From assembly GCF_001886715.1 (NCBI RefSeq), contig NZ_CP018082.1, forward strand, positions 1,984,001-2,048,000: a stretch of DNA of 64,000 nt. The letters are read 5' to 3'. Source of the stretch: Nocardia mangyaensis. Lineage in GTDB: Bacteria > Actinomycetota > Actinomycetes > Mycobacteriales > Mycobacteriaceae. Shown one piece after another: positions 47,262 through 56,808 of this stretch. Position 1 is the first letter of the stretch. Every line of letters starts with the position of its first letter. Position numbers and translations under genes: made by a program. The notes under the pieces were generated by a model. It was not told the DNA's origin and searched no databases. It worked only from the letters and a program-made list of their open reading frames with translations.

Positions 47262-47409
47262 CGTCGTGCGGTCAGCGCGTGGCGCCGCCTAGGCAGAACG
47301 TGGTCGCCGCATCGCCCGCGAGCTCGACGAACTGGACCATGTCCCGGGTTGGCCGACGTCACCGTGCGCGGGTACTCCGGACGGTCGCGACCGCATTACC
47401 CTCGAACCC

Positions 47410-48141
47410 ATGACTGCCGCAGCTCAGACCGTGACCGTCCGCCGGGTGACCACGACCCGTGCCGGTGGCTTCTCCGCCCCGCCCTACGACTCGTTCAATC
47501 TGGGCGATCATGTCGGTGACGATCCGGAAGCCGTGCGCCGCAACAGGCTCCGCCTGGCCGAAGGCATCGGTCTGACCCCCGACCGGCTGGTCTGGATGGA
47601 ACAGGTGCACGGTCGCGCCGTCGAGATCGTCGACGGACCGCGCGCCGAACCGGTCCCGATGACCGACGCGCTGGTCACCACCGTGCCCGGCCTGGCTCTG
47701 GTGGTGCTCTCCGCCGACTGTGTGCCGATCCTGCTCTCCGACGACGAAGCGGGCGTGATCGCCGCCGTGCACGCCGGTCGTATCGGCGCGCGCATCGGCA
47801 TCGTGCCGCGCGTGCTGGAGGCGATGGTCTCGGTCGGTGCGCGCGTCGACCGCATCGGCGCATTCCTCGGCCCGGCCGCTTCCGGCCGCCAGTACGAAGT
47901 CCCCGCCGCCATGCGCGCCGACGTCGAAGCGCACCTGCCGGGCAGCGCCACCACCACCGTCCGCAAGACCCCCGGCCTCGACCTGCGCGCGGGGATCAGC
48001 AGGCAGCTCACCGAGGTGGGCGTGGGCGGCATCGCGCTCGACCCGCGCTGCACCATCGAGGACAAGACTCTGTTCAGTCACCGACGCGGCGCCCCGACCG
48101 GCCGCATCGCCGGAGTGATCTGGATGGACCCGGCCGCATGA
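47410..48141 (+). CDS. pgeF: Multicopper oxidase-like (YfiH/PgeF) protein
   Basis: This 243-residue protein of the YfiH/laccase-domain family has the conserved metal-site segments LVWMEQVHGR, VLSADCVPILL and AAVHAGRIG. E. coli PgeF removes misincorporated L-Ser in UDP-MurNAc peptides, and other members act on purine nucleosides; position beside mur genes fits quality control of wall precursors. A TACCCT box (47397-47402) ends 8 nt before the ATG and suggests a leaderless or near-leaderless mRNA. Its stop overlaps the yggS start (ATGA). Confidence 0.9.
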   Translation: MTAAAQTVTVRRVTTTRAGGFSAPPYDSFNLGDHVGDDPEAVRRNRLRLAEGIGLTPDRLVWMEQVHGRAVEIVDGPRAEPVPMTDALVTTVPGLALVVLSADCVPILLSDDEAGVIAAVHAGRIGARIGIVPRVLEAMVSVGARVDRIGAFLGPAASGRQYEVPAAMRADVEAHLPGSATTTVRKTPGLDLRAGISRQLTEVGVGGIALDPRCTIEDKTLFSHRRGAPTGRIAGVIWMDPAA

Positions 48142-48878
48142 ACCCGGCCGCCGACCAGCAGACGGCCACGCGGACCGCCGAGCTCGGCGCCCGCCTCGAC
48201 GGCCTGCTCTCCCGCATCGATGCCGCCGTCACCGCCGCGGGCCGCCCATCCGGCTCGGTCCGCCTGCTCCCGGTGACCAAGTTCTTTCCCGCGGCCGACG
48301 TCGAGATCCTGCACGGACTCGGCAGGCGCGAGTTCGGCGAGTCTCGCGAGCAGGAGGCCTCGGCGAAGGCGGCCGAGCTCGGTTACGGCGACGTCGAATG
48401 GCACATGATCGGTCGGCTGCAACGCAACAAGGCCAGGGCCGTGGCGCGGTGGGCGCACACCGTGCACTCGGTCGACAGCGAACGCCTGGCAACCGCGCTG
48501 GACCGGGCCGCGCAGGACACACTGGCAGCCGGCGAGCGTACCGCGCCGCTGCGAGTCCTGCTGCAGGTCAGCTTGGATACCGATCCCGGACGCGGGGGTG
48601 TCGCCCCGGCCGATCTGCTCGCCTTGGCCGACGTGGTGGCGAAGGCGCCGGGACTGCATCTGGCCGGTCTGATGGCGATTCCGCCCCTTGACGCCGACAC
48701 TGATGCGTCCTTTGCGAATCTTGCGACTTTGCACACTTCGCTGCGCGCGCAACACGCCGATGCCACCGAGCTTTCTGCAGGTATGTCGGGTGATTTGGAG
48801 AAAGCGGTCGAACACGGTTCGACGTGTGTGCGTGTCGGAACCGCCTTGATGGGCGCGCGACCGATAACCTCGGCGTAG
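48138..48878 (+). CDS. PLP homeostasis protein (YggS/PipY family)
   Basis: The 246-residue TIM-barrel protein holds pyridoxal phosphate on Lys52 (LLPVTKFFP) and keeps the pattern FGESREQEASAKAAEL, WHMIGRLQRNKAR, MSGDLEKAVEHGSTCVRVGTALMG (split as MSGDLEKAVEHGST and VRVGTALMG). It buffers PLP and affects amino acid pools but has no known reaction. Conserved placement between ftsZ and sepF is found across Gram-positive bacteria. Confidence 0.93.
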   Translation: MNPAADQQTATRTAELGARLDGLLSRIDAAVTAAGRPSGSVRLLPVTKFFPAADVEILHGLGRREFGESREQEASAKAAELGYGDVEWHMIGRLQRNKARAVARWAHTVHSVDSERLATALDRAAQDTLAAGERTAPLRVLLQVSLDTDPGRGGVAPADLLALADVVAKAPGLHLAGLMAIPPLDADTDASFANLATLHTSLRAQHADATELSAGMSGDLEKAVEHGSTCVRVGTALMGARPITSA

Positions 48879-48985
48879 CAAAGAAACCTCATCAGTCACA
48901 TTCGACACATACGATTGGCCGACGAGGCGCTGAGCAAGAACTTCAACACCCGGCCGCCACCGGGGCCCGAAGGAAGGTCGACCAT

Positions 48986-49069
48986 ATGAGCGAGCGGAGC
49001 GAGCGGGACATCGGCTCAGCCACCTGCGTGGTCATACCGGAGCAGAGCGACAGCGAGGTGGGAGCATGA
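48986..49069 (+). CDS. Candidate 27-residue small ORF coupled to sepF
   Basis: The ORF starts at ATG 48986 behind a good GAAGGAAGG ribosome site and ends in a TGA that overlaps the sepF ATG (ATGA). The peptide begins [14 protein letters not shown] and is hydrophilic. Its 5' end is a GAGCGGAGCGAG repeat like that at 7622-7633, so it may derive from a dispersed short repeat. It may be a real small protein, a leader peptide that couples sepF translation, or a by-product of the repeat. Confidence 0.45.
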   Translation: MSERSERDIGSATCVVIPEQSDSEVGA

Positions 49070-49818
49070 GTACGTTGCACAAGTTCAAGGCGTACTTCGG
49101 CATGGTTCCGCTCGACGAGTACGAAGACGATTACGTCGACGATCACGCCCCTCGCGGCGCCGAGGAGCGTGCCGGTCGCGCTCGCCCGCGCAGCTACGAC
49201 CGCTACGCCGAGGATCGGTACGGCGCCGAGCGTTTCGAGGACGAGGTCGACGACTTTCCCCAGCCCGCCTACAAGTCGGCCTACCAGGCGCGACGCGACG
49301 ACTACGTCGGCGATGCCTACGCCGATGATCGCTACGAGGCGCCCCGGCGTCCGACCAGGATCGAAACGGCCCCTTCGTCGGGCCGGTTCAGGGCGGGCGG
49401 TGTCGCACCGGGCATGCGTGGCTCCACCCGCGGTGCGCTCGCGGTCGATCCCGACGCCGAGGAACGCAGGATCGAGGAGCGCTTGCGCCCCGAGCCCGCG
49501 CCCGCGCGGCGGCCAGGGATCTTCGAGGACGGAGGTCCCTTGTCCAAGATCACCACGCTGCGTCCGCGCGACTACAGCGAGGCCAGGATCATCGGTGAGC
49601 GTTTCCGGGAGGGCAACCCGGTGATCATGGACCTGGTCGACCTGAGCAATGCCGACGCGAAAAGGCTGGTCGATTTCGCGGCCGGGCTGGCATTCGCGCT
49701 GCGCGGCTCGTTCGACAAGGTGGCGACGAAGGTGTTCCTGCTCTCACCCGCCGATGTCGACGTATCGGCGGAAGAGCGCCGCCGGATCGCCGAAAACGGC
49801 TTCTACAACCAGAAATAG
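49066..49818 (+). CDS. sepF: Z-ring membrane anchor SepF
   Basis: SepF (250 residues) tethers FtsZ to the membrane in bacteria lacking FtsA. The N-terminal amphipathic helix [12 protein letters not shown] inserts in the membrane, an acidic Tyr/Asp/Arg-rich linker follows (about 15-150), and the C-terminal SepF domain contains [20 protein letters not shown] (first part [10 protein letters not shown]), [21 protein letters not shown] ([10 protein letters not shown]) and the final NGFYNQK. GGTGGGAG precedes the ATG. It should bind the FtsZ tail encoded upstream. Confidence 0.95.
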   Translation: MSTLHKFKAYFGMVPLDEYEDDYVDDHAPRGAEERAGRARPRSYDRYAEDRYGAERFEDEVDDFPQPAYKSAYQARRDDYVGDAYADDRYEAPRRPTRIETAPSSGRFRAGGVAPGMRGSTRGALAVDPDAEERRIEERLRPEPAPARRPGIFEDGGPLSKITTLRPRDYSEARIIGERFREGNPVIMDLVDLSNADAKRLVDFAAGLAFALRGSFDKVATKVFLLSPADVDVSAEERRRIAENGFYNQK

Positions 49819-49880
49819 TGGCCAGGACCGCAATGCCATGATGGCCGCCCGCGCACCGCGCGGCGCGGCCACTTTGCACA

Positions 49881-49898
49881 CTGCCGTTTTTGCGGCAG
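49881..49898 (+). other. Small hairpin before yggT
   Basis: CTGCCG and CGGCAG pair around TTTTTG, 10 nt before GTG 49908. It may be a terminator for sepF or a leader element for yggT. Confidence 0.4.
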
Positions 49899-49907
49899 AG
49901 TGAAGAC

Positions 49908-50210
49908 GTGGCCTTGTTCGCGGTTCTGTACCTCGTGCTTTTCGTCTTCTGGCTGTTGTTGATCAGTCGGGTGATCGTCGAGCTCATTCGCAGTTTCGCG
50001 CGTGACTGGCGTCCGACCGGTGTGGTGGTGATCCTGCTGGAAGTCATCTTCACGGTGACCGACCCGCCGGTGAAACTCCTGAGGCGGTTGATACCCCCGG
50101 TGAATCTTGGGGGTATCCGGCTCGATCTGTCGATTATGGTCCTGCTCTTCGTCGTCTTCATCCTGATGTCGATCGTGGGTGGGCTCGGGCAGCCCGTGAC
50201 CTCCGTGTGA
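49908..50210 (+). CDS. YggT-family membrane protein
   Basis: The 100-residue protein has two membrane helices (about 5-25 and 75-95) and the family motif LLEVIFTVTDPPVKLLRRLIPP in between (core TDPPVKLLRR). YggT proteins are conserved between sepF and divIVA in Gram-positive bacteria; a role in division or osmotic adaptation is suspected. GTG 49908 is chosen because the mature pattern begins there. It corresponds to Rv2146c. Confidence 0.92.
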   Translation: MALFAVLYLVLFVFWLLLISRVIVELIRSFARDWRPTGVVVILLEVIFTVTDPPVKLLRRLIPPVNLGGIRLDLSIMVLLFVVFILMSIVGGLGQPVTSV

Positions 50211-50270
50211 CATACTGAATCGAGAAGACCGCTTGCTAGTTCTCCAAAAGACGCGTGAAGGGATCCTTCG

Positions 50271-51134
50271 ATGCCGCTGACTCCCGCCGATGTGCACAAC
50301 GTCGCGTTCAGCAAACCGCCGATCGGTAAGCGCGGCTACAACGAGGACGAGGTAGATGCCTTCCTGGATCTCGTCGAGCAGGAGCTCTCGCGCCTGATCG
50401 AGGAGAACGCCGACCTGCGTCAGCGGGTCGCCGAGCTCGACACCGAGCTGGCCGACGCCAAGAAAAATCGTGGATCCGCCCCGGTCAACGCCGTGAAACC
50501 GCCTGTTCAGCAGGCACCTCCGCCCGTACCTGAACCAATAGCGCCACCGGTACCGGTGGCGCCGCCCGCGCCGATGCCCGCCGCCGCGCCGGTCCGTGAC
50601 AACTCCGGTCCGGACGCGAACATGCAGGCCGCGAAGGTGCTCACCCTGGCGCAGGAGATGGCCGACCGGCTCACCACCGACGCCAAGACCGAGGCCGAGG
50701 GCCTGCTGTCGAACGCGCGGGCAAACTCCGAGCGACTGGTCGGCGACGCCCGTACCCGCTCGGAGGCGATGATCTCCGACGCGCGCCAGAAGTCCGATGC
50801 GATGCTGGCCGACGCGCAGAACCGCTCCGACACCCAGATCCGGCAGGCCAAGGACAAGGCCGAGGCGCTCACCGCCGACGCCGAGCGTCAGCACGCCGAG
50901 ATCATGGCCACCATCACCCAGCAGCGCACGGTCCTGGAGAGCCGCATCGAGCAGCTCAAGACCTTCGAGCGGGAATACCGCGTGCGGCTGAAGTCCTACC
51001 TGGAATCGCAGCTCGAGGAGCTGGAGAACCGCGGGTCCGCGGTCCCGGTCGACGGCGGCGAATTCGCGGGCGAGACCAATGGTTCGGCCAACAGCCTGGC
51101 CCCCGCGTCGTCCTTCGGCAAGGGCGGCAAGTAG
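50271..51134 (+). CDS. wag31: Polar growth scaffold Wag31 (DivIVA)
   Basis: Wag31 (287 residues) marks poles and directs apical wall growth in mycolata. The DivIVA domain covers about 1-60 ([34 protein letters not shown], key part [14 protein letters not shown]), followed by a Pro-rich linker (about 75-105) and a long coiled coil with repeats such as [10 protein letters not shown] and [10 protein letters not shown]. The Mtb homologue is phosphorylated by PknA/PknB at a Thr in the linker. CATACT (50211-50216) may be its -10 box. Confidence 0.96.
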   Translation: MPLTPADVHNVAFSKPPIGKRGYNEDEVDAFLDLVEQELSRLIEENADLRQRVAELDTELADAKKNRGSAPVNAVKPPVQQAPPPVPEPIAPPVPVAPPAPMPAAAPVRDNSGPDANMQAAKVLTLAQEMADRLTTDAKTEAEGLLSNARANSERLVGDARTRSEAMISDARQKSDAMLADAQNRSDTQIRQAKDKAEALTADAERQHAEIMATITQQRTVLESRIEQLKTFEREYRVRLKSYLESQLEELENRGSAVPVDGGEFAGETNGSANSLAPASSFGKGGK

Positions 51135-51221
51135 GCCGCTCCGGGCGCGCGGCATCGCGTCGCGCGACCCGGATCGACCGCCAGGTATTCGTCGGGCCGT
51201 TCGGTTGGCTTGGGAGTCACC

Positions 51222-51425
51222 ATGCTCGTCTTGACGCTCGTCCTCGCTGCGATCGGATTCGGACTGCTGGTCGCCGCACTCGCCACCGGGTCGGTGCTGT
51301 GGGCCTGGGGATGCATCCTGGTGTGCGTCATCGGAGCGGTCCTGCTGCTCGTCAGCGCACTGGCTGTCGGCAATCCTGACAGCGACGATGTTCCGCCGCA
51401 GGGCCGACACGCCCGCCGGGATTGA
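51222..51425 (+). CDS. Small two-helix membrane protein (Rv2144c-like)
   Basis: The 67-residue protein is made of two membrane helices (about 3-23 and 27-48) and a short charged tail ending GRHARRD. GGGAG precedes ATG 51222. The place directly after wag31 matches Rv2144c. No function is known; as a small division-cluster membrane protein it may be a partner of Wag31 or YggT. Confidence 0.75.
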   Translation: MLVLTLVLAAIGFGLLVAALATGSVLWAWGCILVCVIGAVLLLVSALAVGNPDSDDVPPQGRHARRD

Positions 51426-51459
51426 GGTGGGCGGGGAATAACCGGTGGACGGCCCCGGC

Positions 51460-51465
51460 TAGAAT
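51460..51465 (+). promoter_or_regulatory. -10 element of ileS leader
   Basis: TAGAAT places a transcription start near 51472, at the 5' edge of the T-box leader. No good -35 is seen. Confidence 0.5.
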
Positions 51466-51471
51466 CGAAGA

Positions 51472-51707
51472 ACACGGCACCGATCCGGCCATCACCGGGG
51501 AGCCTTCGGAAGAACGGCGTGTTCGCGCGCTCAGTAGAACCGAACGGGTGAGCCCGTCACAGCTCACACAACGAGAGGCTCGTGCCCTCCTCACGAGGAG
51601 TGGTGCGGGCAAGCGGGGTGGTACCGCGGTACGGCGCACCGGCGCCGCCATCGTCCCCGTGCCCAGGATTCGCGCGAACAGCGCGGCGGCACGAGGAGCA
51701 CTCCGCG
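51472..51707 (+). ncRNA. T-box riboswitch, isoleucine, translational type
   Basis: The leader carries the T-box core TGGTACCGCG (51619-51628), whose TGGN bulge pairs with the tRNA 3' end. The short first stem has an ATC specifier inside GGCCATCACC (about 51488-51497), reading tRNA-Ile. The ribosome site GAGGAG (51694-51698) is near the end, fitting the actinobacterial design in which uncharged tRNA frees the ribosome site rather than preventing termination. The same element in N. farcinica ileS has been studied structurally. Confidence 0.92.
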
Positions 51708-54700
51708 ATGGCGGACGAGAAGACCACCGGCGGCGCCTACCCCCGAGTCGATTTCGGTGCGGGATCGGGCGCCACCTTCCCCCAGCTCGAACAGCGCGTC
51801 CTGGACTACTGGGCCAGTGACGACACCTTCCGCGCGAGCCTGACCAACCGGGCCGGCGCAGTGTCTGATTCGGCGCCTGCGGGGGCCTCCGTGGTTGCGC
51901 AGGCTGCCGCCTCCGGCCCCGTCGCAGGCGCCGAGGAATTCGTCTTCTATGACGGTCCCCCCTTCGCCAACGGTCTGCCGCACTACGGCCATCTGCTCAC
52001 CGGCTACGTCAAGGACCTGGTCCCGCGCTTCCAGACCATGCGCGGCAAGCTGGTCGACCGCCGCTTCGGCTGGGACACTCACGGCCTGCCCGCCGAGATC
52101 GAGGCCGAGAAGCAGCTCGGCATCACCGACAAGTCGCAGATCGACGAGATGGGGCTGGCCGAGTTCAACGCCGCCTGCAAGTCCTCGGTGCTGCGCTACA
52201 CCGGCGAGTGGCGCGACTACGTCACCCGCCAGGCTCGCTGGGTCGATTTCGACAACGACTACAAGACCCTCGATCTCGACTTCATGGAGTCGGTGATGTG
52301 GGCGTTCAAGACCCTCCACGAGAAGGGTCTGATCTATCAGGGCTTCCGGGTGCTGCCCTACAGCTGGTACGAGCAGACCCCGCTGTCGAACCAGGAGACC
52401 CGCCTCGACGACGCCTACAAGATGCGTCAGGACCCGGCGGTCACCGTCGACATGGTGCTGAGCGTGCCCGCCGAGCATCCCCTGGCCGCGCTCGACGGCG
52501 CGAACGCGCTGATCTGGACCACCACGCCGTGGACCCTGCCGTCGAACCTGGCGATCGCGGTGCACCCCGACGTGCGCTACGTGCACGTGCGCGGCACCGA
52601 CGACAAGCGCTATCTGCTTGCCGCTGAACGGGTTTCGCACTACGGGCGGGAACTCGGTGACGAGCCGGAGGTACTCGGCGAGTACGACGGCGCGGCACTG
52701 GCCGGCCTGTCCTACGCCCCGCCGTTCGACTTCTTCGTCGGGCACCCCAACGCGCACCGCGTGCTCACCGCCGACTACGTCACCACCGACTCCGGCACCG
52801 GAATCGTCCACCTCGCACCGGCTTTCGGCGAGGAGGACATGGATGTCGCCACGGCCAACGGCATCGAGATCGTGCAGCCGCTCGACGCGGGCGGCAAGTT
52901 CACCTCGATGGTGCCGCCGTACGAGGGTCAGATGGTCTTCGACGCCAATCCGGTGATCATCAAGGATCTCAAGGCTGCCGGAAAGCTGTTGCGGCACGAG
53001 ACGATCGAGCACTCCTACCCGCACAGCTGGCGCTCCGGCCAGCCGCTGATCTACATGGCGGTGCCGTCGTGGTTCGTCGCGGTGACCAAGTTCCGCGACC
53101 GGATGGTCGAGCTGAACCAGCGGATCAGCTGGGTGCCCGAGCACATCCGCGACGGTCAGTTCGGCAAGTGGCTCGAAGGCGCGCGCGACTGGAACATCAG
53201 CCGGAACCGCTACTGGGGCAGCCCGATCCCGGTGTGGGTCTCCGACGATCCGGCCTACCCGCGCACCGACGTCTACGGTTCGCTCGACGAGCTCGAGCGC
53301 GACTTCGGCGTGCGCCCCGACGACCTGCACCGCCCCTACATCGACGAGCTGACCCGGCCCAATCCCGATGACCCGACCGGGAATTCGACCATGCGCCGGG
53401 TGCCCGAGGTGCTCGACTGCTGGTTCGAGTCGGGCTCGATGCCCTACGCCCAGGTGCACTACCCGTTCGAGAACAAGGAGTGGTTCGACAGTCACTTCCC
53501 CGGCGATTTCATCGTCGAGTACAACGGGCAGACCCGCGGCTGGTTCTACACCCTGCACGTGCTGGCCACCGCGCTGTTCGACTCGCCCGCGTTCAAGACG
53601 GTCTCCGCGCACGGCATCGTGCTCGGCGAGGACGGCCTGAAGATGTCGAAGTCCAAGGGCAACTACCCCGACGTCAACGAGGTCTTCGACCGTGACGGCT
53701 CCGATGCCATGCGCTGGTTCCTGATGAGCTCGCCGATCCTGCGCGGTGGCAATCTCATCGTCACCGAGCGCGGTATCCGCGAAGGCGTCAGCCATGCGCT
53801 GCGTCCGTTGTGGAACGCGTGGACCTTCCTGCAGCTCTATGCCTCCAAGCCCGGTGTGTGGCGCACGGACTCGCCGAACGTGCTGGACCGCTACATCCTG
53901 GCCAAGCTCGCGGTGACCCGTGACGTGATCACCGAGGCGCTCGAGACCTACGACATCGCCGGTGCCGCCGACGAATTGCGCTCCTTCGCCGACGCGCTCA
54001 CCAATTGGTATGTGCGCCGGTCGCGTTCGCGGTTCTGGTCCGAGGACCGCGACGGGGTCGACACGCTGCACACGGTGCTCGAGGTGGTCACCCGCCTCGC
54101 GGCGCCGCTGCTGCCGCTGATCAGCGAGGTCATCTGGCGGGGGCTCACCGGCGAGCGCTCGGTGCACTTGGCCGACTGGCCGGCCGCGGACGAGCTCCCG
54201 CACGATCCGGAGCTGGTCTCGGCGATGGACGAGGTCCGCATGGTCTGCTCGACGGTGCTGAGCCTGCGCAAGGCCAAGAACCTGCGGGTGCGCTTGCCGC
54301 TGGCCGAGACCACCATCGCCGCGGCCGACGCCGAGCGGCTCGCGCCGTTCGCCGACCTGATCGCCGACGAGGTCAATGTCAAGAAGGTCGACCTGACCAC
54401 CGACGTCGCCGTGCACGGCCGTTTCGAACTGGCCGTGAACGCGCGCGCCGCCGGTCCACGCCTGGGCAAGCAGGTCCAGACGGTGATCAAGGCCGTCAAG
54501 GCGGGGGAGTGGAGCGAGTCGGCCGACGGGGTGGTCACCGCGGCCGGGATCACCTTGCTGCCCGAGGAATACACCCAGCGCCTGGTCGCCGCCGAGCCGG
54601 AGTCCACCGCGGCTCTGCCCGGCAATGCCGGTCTGGTGGTGCTGAACTCGGTGGTCACCGAGGAGCTCGAGGCCGAGGGCTGGGCCCGCGATCTCATCCG

Positions 54701-54914
54701 CGACCTGCAGGAGACCCGCAAGTCCCACGGGCTCGACGTGTCCGACCGGATCACCGTCACCCTCGAGGTCCCGGCCGAGCGCCTGGCCTGGGCCAAGACC
54801 CACCGCGACCTGATCGCGGGCGAGATCCTGGCGACGGCCCTGGACTTCGGCGCGGTGGGCGCGGACGCCGCCGAGCTCACCGGTGGTGTGCGCGCCGCGG
54901 TGGCCAAGGCCTAG
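51708..54914 (+). CDS. ileS: Isoleucyl-tRNA synthetase, eukaryote-like (IleS2)
   Basis: IleRS (1068 residues) charges tRNA-Ile. The HIGH motif is HYGH (His92-His95 in [11 protein letters not shown]) and KMSKS lies at 645-649 (LKMSKSKGN). The editing CP1 domain contains TTPWTLPSN and the anticodon-binding domain is C-terminal. Length and motif form fit the eukaryote-like type 2 enzyme, which as a class tolerates mupirocin. ATG 51708 follows the T-box-controlled GAGGAG; the frame opens earlier but within the leader. Position after wag31 differs from M. tuberculosis. Confidence 0.96.
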   Translation: MADEKTTGGAYPRVDFGAGSGATFPQLEQRVLDYWASDDTFRASLTNRAGAVSDSAPAGASVVAQAAASGPVAGAEEFVFYDGPPFANGLPHYGHLLTGYVKDLVPRFQTMRGKLVDRRFGWDTHGLPAEIEAEKQLGITDKSQIDEMGLAEFNAACKSSVLRYTGEWRDYVTRQARWVDFDNDYKTLDLDFMESVMWAFKTLHEKGLIYQGFRVLPYSWYEQTPLSNQETRLDDAYKMRQDPAVTVDMVLSVPAEHPLAALDGANALIWTTTPWTLPSNLAIAVHPDVRYVHVRGTDDKRYLLAAERVSHYGRELGDEPEVLGEYDGAALAGLSYAPPFDFFVGHPNAHRVLTADYVTTDSGTGIVHLAPAFGEEDMDVATANGIEIVQPLDAGGKFTSMVPPYEGQMVFDANPVIIKDLKAAGKLLRHETIEHSYPHSWRSGQPLIYMAVPSWFVAVTKFRDRMVELNQRISWVPEHIRDGQFGKWLEGARDWNISRNRYWGSPIPVWVSDDPAYPRTDVYGSLDELERDFGVRPDDLHRPYIDELTRPNPDDPTGNSTMRRVPEVLDCWFESGSMPYAQVHYPFENKEWFDSHFPGDFIVEYNGQTRGWFYTLHVLATALFDSPAFKTVSAHGIVLGEDGLKMSKSKGNYPDVNEVFDRDGSDAMRWFLMSSPILRGGNLIVTERGIREGVSHALRPLWNAWTFLQLYASKPGVWRTDSPNVLDRYILAKLAVTRDVITEALETYDIAGAADELRSFADALTNWYVRRSRSRFWSEDRDGVDTLHTVLEVVTRLAAPLLPLISEVIWRGLTGERSVHLADWPAADELPHDPELVSAMDEVRMVCSTVLSLRKAKNLRVRLPLAETTIAAADAERLAPFADLIADEVNVKKVDLTTDVAVHGRFELAVNARAAGPRLGKQVQTVIKAVKAGEWSESADGVVTAAGITLLPEEYTQRLVAAEPESTAALPGNAGLVVLNSVVTEELEAEGWARDLIRDLQETRKSHGLDVSDRITVTLEVPAERLAWAKTHRDLIAGEILATALDFGAVGADAAELTGGVRAAVAKA

Positions 54915-55095
54915 CTCGACGCGGGGGGTGGGCGGGAGACGACTCTGCTCACCCATCTCGTCGGTCGAAGGGGGCGGCCGCGCCACGCTCCCGTCGTGCT
55001 GCACGGTCGCCGACACCGGTGGACCGACCTCAGCCGTTTCGATGCTGAAAAGTTGCTGATGCGTGTGACATCGAGGGGATCCTCGGGCACAATCG

Positions 55096-55106
55096 TTACC
55101 GTTACT
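55096..55106 (+). promoter_or_regulatory. GTTAC direct repeat, possible MtrA site
   Basis: GTTACCGTTAC holds two GTTAC units one nt apart, upstream of a wall hydrolase gene as at 988-1003. The spacing differs between the two sites, which weakens the MtrA assignment. Confidence 0.3.
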
Positions 55107-55168
55107 GCTGATGCGCATGGAACCCGCTGAGGCGGCAGTGACTGTTTGTGACGATTGTCCTGTGGAAA

Positions 55169-55208
55169 CGGTGTCGCACCGGCGGTGCACTCGCCTGGTG
55201 CGACACCG
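55169..55208 (+). other. Stem-loop in NlpC/P60 leader
   Basis: CGGTGTCGCACC and GGTGCGACACCG form a perfect 12-bp stem. The 16-nt loop contains an inner GGCG/CGCC pair. It lies 95 nt before GTG 55304 with no U-tract, so a leader structure is more likely than a terminator. Confidence 0.55.
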
Positions 55209-55303
55209 GATCAGTGGGTGGCTCACCCGTCGGTCAGGCGATGCCGCCCGATAGCCGACCAGCCGGTGGCTCGCGCCGTCCGGCCGTGAGGAAGGGCGCG
55301 CGC

Positions 55304-55834
55304 GTGAGACGAACAATCCTGCACCGGCTACTCTTCGGCTTCGTCGCCACCATGGTCACCACTCTCGTTCTCGCCGGTCCGGTCTGGTCGCAGACCGGCA
55401 GTGCGTCCGGCTCGGGTGATACCGGGTCCGGCGGATCGGGATCGGCCTCGGGCAGTTCGAGTGGTTCGGGCGCGATCCCGCTGCCCAGCGCCACCGGCGT
55501 CGGCGCGCTCACCGCGGCGGCCACGCAGATCGGCAAGCCGTACGAGTGGGGCGCGACGGGCCCGCACGCGTGGGACTGCTCGGCGCTGGTCCAGTGGGCG
55601 TTCCGGCAGGTCGGCGTGCACCTGCCGCGCACCACCTGGGAACAGGCAGAGGTAGGCATGCCGGTGACCTACGGCGGCCTCGCCCCCGGCGATGTCGTCG
55701 TCCTCAACGGCGACGGGTCCCACGTCGGCATCTACGCGGGCATGGGGCAGATCCTCGACGCCCGCGACTGGGGGATCCCGGTCGGGCTGCACCCGTTGCG
55801 CGAATACGACATCTTCACGATCAGGCGTTTTTGA
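55304..55834 (+). CDS. Secreted NlpC/P60 hydrolase with altered third catalytic residue
   Basis: This 176-residue protein has a signal peptide (about 1-30), a Gly/Ser-rich linker (31-58) and an NlpC/P60 domain. Cys92 (WDCSALVQW) and His140 (SHVGIY) of the triad are present. Where the paralogue at 312-881 has the third residue His in VVHAST, this protein reads ILDARDW, putting Asp in its place. Activity may be changed. GTG 55304 is chosen for GGAAGG 8 nt upstream. Its stop is 4 bp from the convergent galU stop. Confidence 0.85.
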   Translation: MRRTILHRLLFGFVATMVTTLVLAGPVWSQTGSASGSGDTGSGGSGSASGSSSGSGAIPLPSATGVGALTAAATQIGKPYEWGATGPHAWDCSALVQWAFRQVGVHLPRTTWEQAEVGMPVTYGGLAPGDVVVLNGDGSHVGIYAGMGQILDARDWGIPVGLHPLREYDIFTIRRF

Positions 55835-55838
55835 GCCC

Positions 55839-56714
55839 TCAGTCCACCAGCTGGCGCAGCAGCGGCCCGTATTCGGGATGGGCCAGCGCCGAGGCGAACT
55901 GGGCGACCAGATAGTCGGCCGGGTTGCCGGTGTCGTACCAGCGGCCCTGGATCACCTGGCCGTACACCGCGTGGTTGGCGGCGTAGTTGTTGATCGCGTC
56001 GGTCAGATACACCTCACCGGTCTTGTGGGTGTACCAGTTCTCGGTCTGGGCCTGCAGTTCCTCGATGATGCCGGGAGTCACCACGTAGCCGCCGATGGCC
56101 GCGAACGCCGAGGGCGCGTCCTCGGGCTTGGGCTTCTCCATCAGGCCGGAGATGCGCAGCAGTCCGTCGTCGAGGTCCTCGCGCACCACCGGAACGCCGT
56201 AGCGCTGGGATTCGCCCGGCTGCATCGGCAGCAGCGCGAGCACCGGGCAGCCGGTGGACTCGTAGGCGGTGATCAACTGCTGGGCGCGCGGGACCTCGGC
56301 GACGAACACGTCGTCGGGCCACAGCACCAGCATCGGCTCGTCACCGAGGTGACGCGCCGCGTTGAGCACGGGGGTGCCGTTGCCGTAGGGGCCGTGCTGG
56401 TCGAGGTAGGTGATGTGACCGGCGCGCGAGAGCTCGCCGACCTCCTCCACCGCGTCGGCGTAGGCGGACTTGCCGTCGGCGCGTAGCTGGGCCACCAGGG
56501 CGGGGTTGGGCCGGAAGTGATCCTGGATGAGGGACTTGCCGCTGCTCACCACGATGGTGATGTCGGTGATCCCGGAGGAGACCAGCTCACGCACGGTGTG
56601 CTCGATGACGGGTTTGTCCCCGACCGGCAGCATCTCCTTCGGCGTCGCCTTGGTCAGCGGAAGCAGCCGGGAGCCGATTCCGGCAGCCGGAATGACAGCC
56701 TTACGGATCTTCAT
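55839..56714 (-). CDS. galU: UTP-glucose-1-phosphate uridylyltransferase
   Basis: GalU (291 residues) makes UDP-glucose for trehalose, glycolipids and polysaccharides. The nucleotide-binding loop is AAGIGSRLLPLTKATPKEMLPVGDKP (split as AAGIGSRLLPLTKATPKEM), with VLWPDDVFV as the metal-binding site and EVYLTDAI near the C-terminus. ATG 56714 gives a start exactly at the conserved KIRKAVIPAAG. A weak GATGAT box ends 7 nt before the ATG. It is divergent from the dinX-like gene. Confidence 0.95.
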   Translation of the reverse strand: MKIRKAVIPAAGIGSRLLPLTKATPKEMLPVGDKPVIEHTVRELVSSGITDITIVVSSGKSLIQDHFRPNPALVAQLRADGKSAYADAVEEVGELSRAGHITYLDQHGPYGNGTPVLNAARHLGDEPMLVLWPDDVFVAEVPRAQQLITAYESTGCPVLALLPMQPGESQRYGVPVVREDLDDGLLRISGLMEKPKPEDAPSAFAAIGGYVVTPGIIEELQAQTENWYTHKTGEVYLTDAINNYAANHAVYGQVIQGRWYDTGNPADYLVAQFASALAHPEYGPLLRQLVD

Positions 56715-56796
56715 CCACCGATCATCACATATCCGGCGGTGTCGCCGCTGTGGCACGGCGGTCATCAGGGACCAAAGACCTGTCGGCGGCGGCGCG

Positions 56797-56802
56797 TAGA
56801 TT
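56797..56802 (+). promoter_or_regulatory. -10 element of likely leaderless dinX
   Basis: TAGATT ends 7 nt before GTG 56809, and no ribosome site is present. I see no LexA box in the divergent galU-dinX gap. Confidence 0.55.
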
Positions 56803-56808
56803 GCGGGC

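Larger units (their letters stand above)
54915..55303. other. Intergenic leader region of third NlpC/P60 gene
   Basis: This 389-bp gap has no convincing gene. It holds a GTTAC-C-GTTAC repeat (55096-55106) and a long stem-loop (55169-55208), both oriented for the downstream NlpC/P60 gene. The stretch 54915-55095 shows nothing I can identify. Confidence 0.55.

Noticed and set aside
47272..47340. 22-codon minus-strand ORF (starts MVQFVELAG) in the ftsZ-pgeF gap
   Set aside because: No convincing ribosome site and too short to recognise; could be a remnant but not supportable.
51591..55316. 1241-codon minus-strand open frame opposite ileS
   Set aside because: Shadow of the high-GC third codon position of ileS; no domain visible, and ileS is certain.
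56715..56808. LexA box before the Y-family polymerase
   Set aside because: No TCGAAC/GTTCGA-type palindrome is present in the gap.
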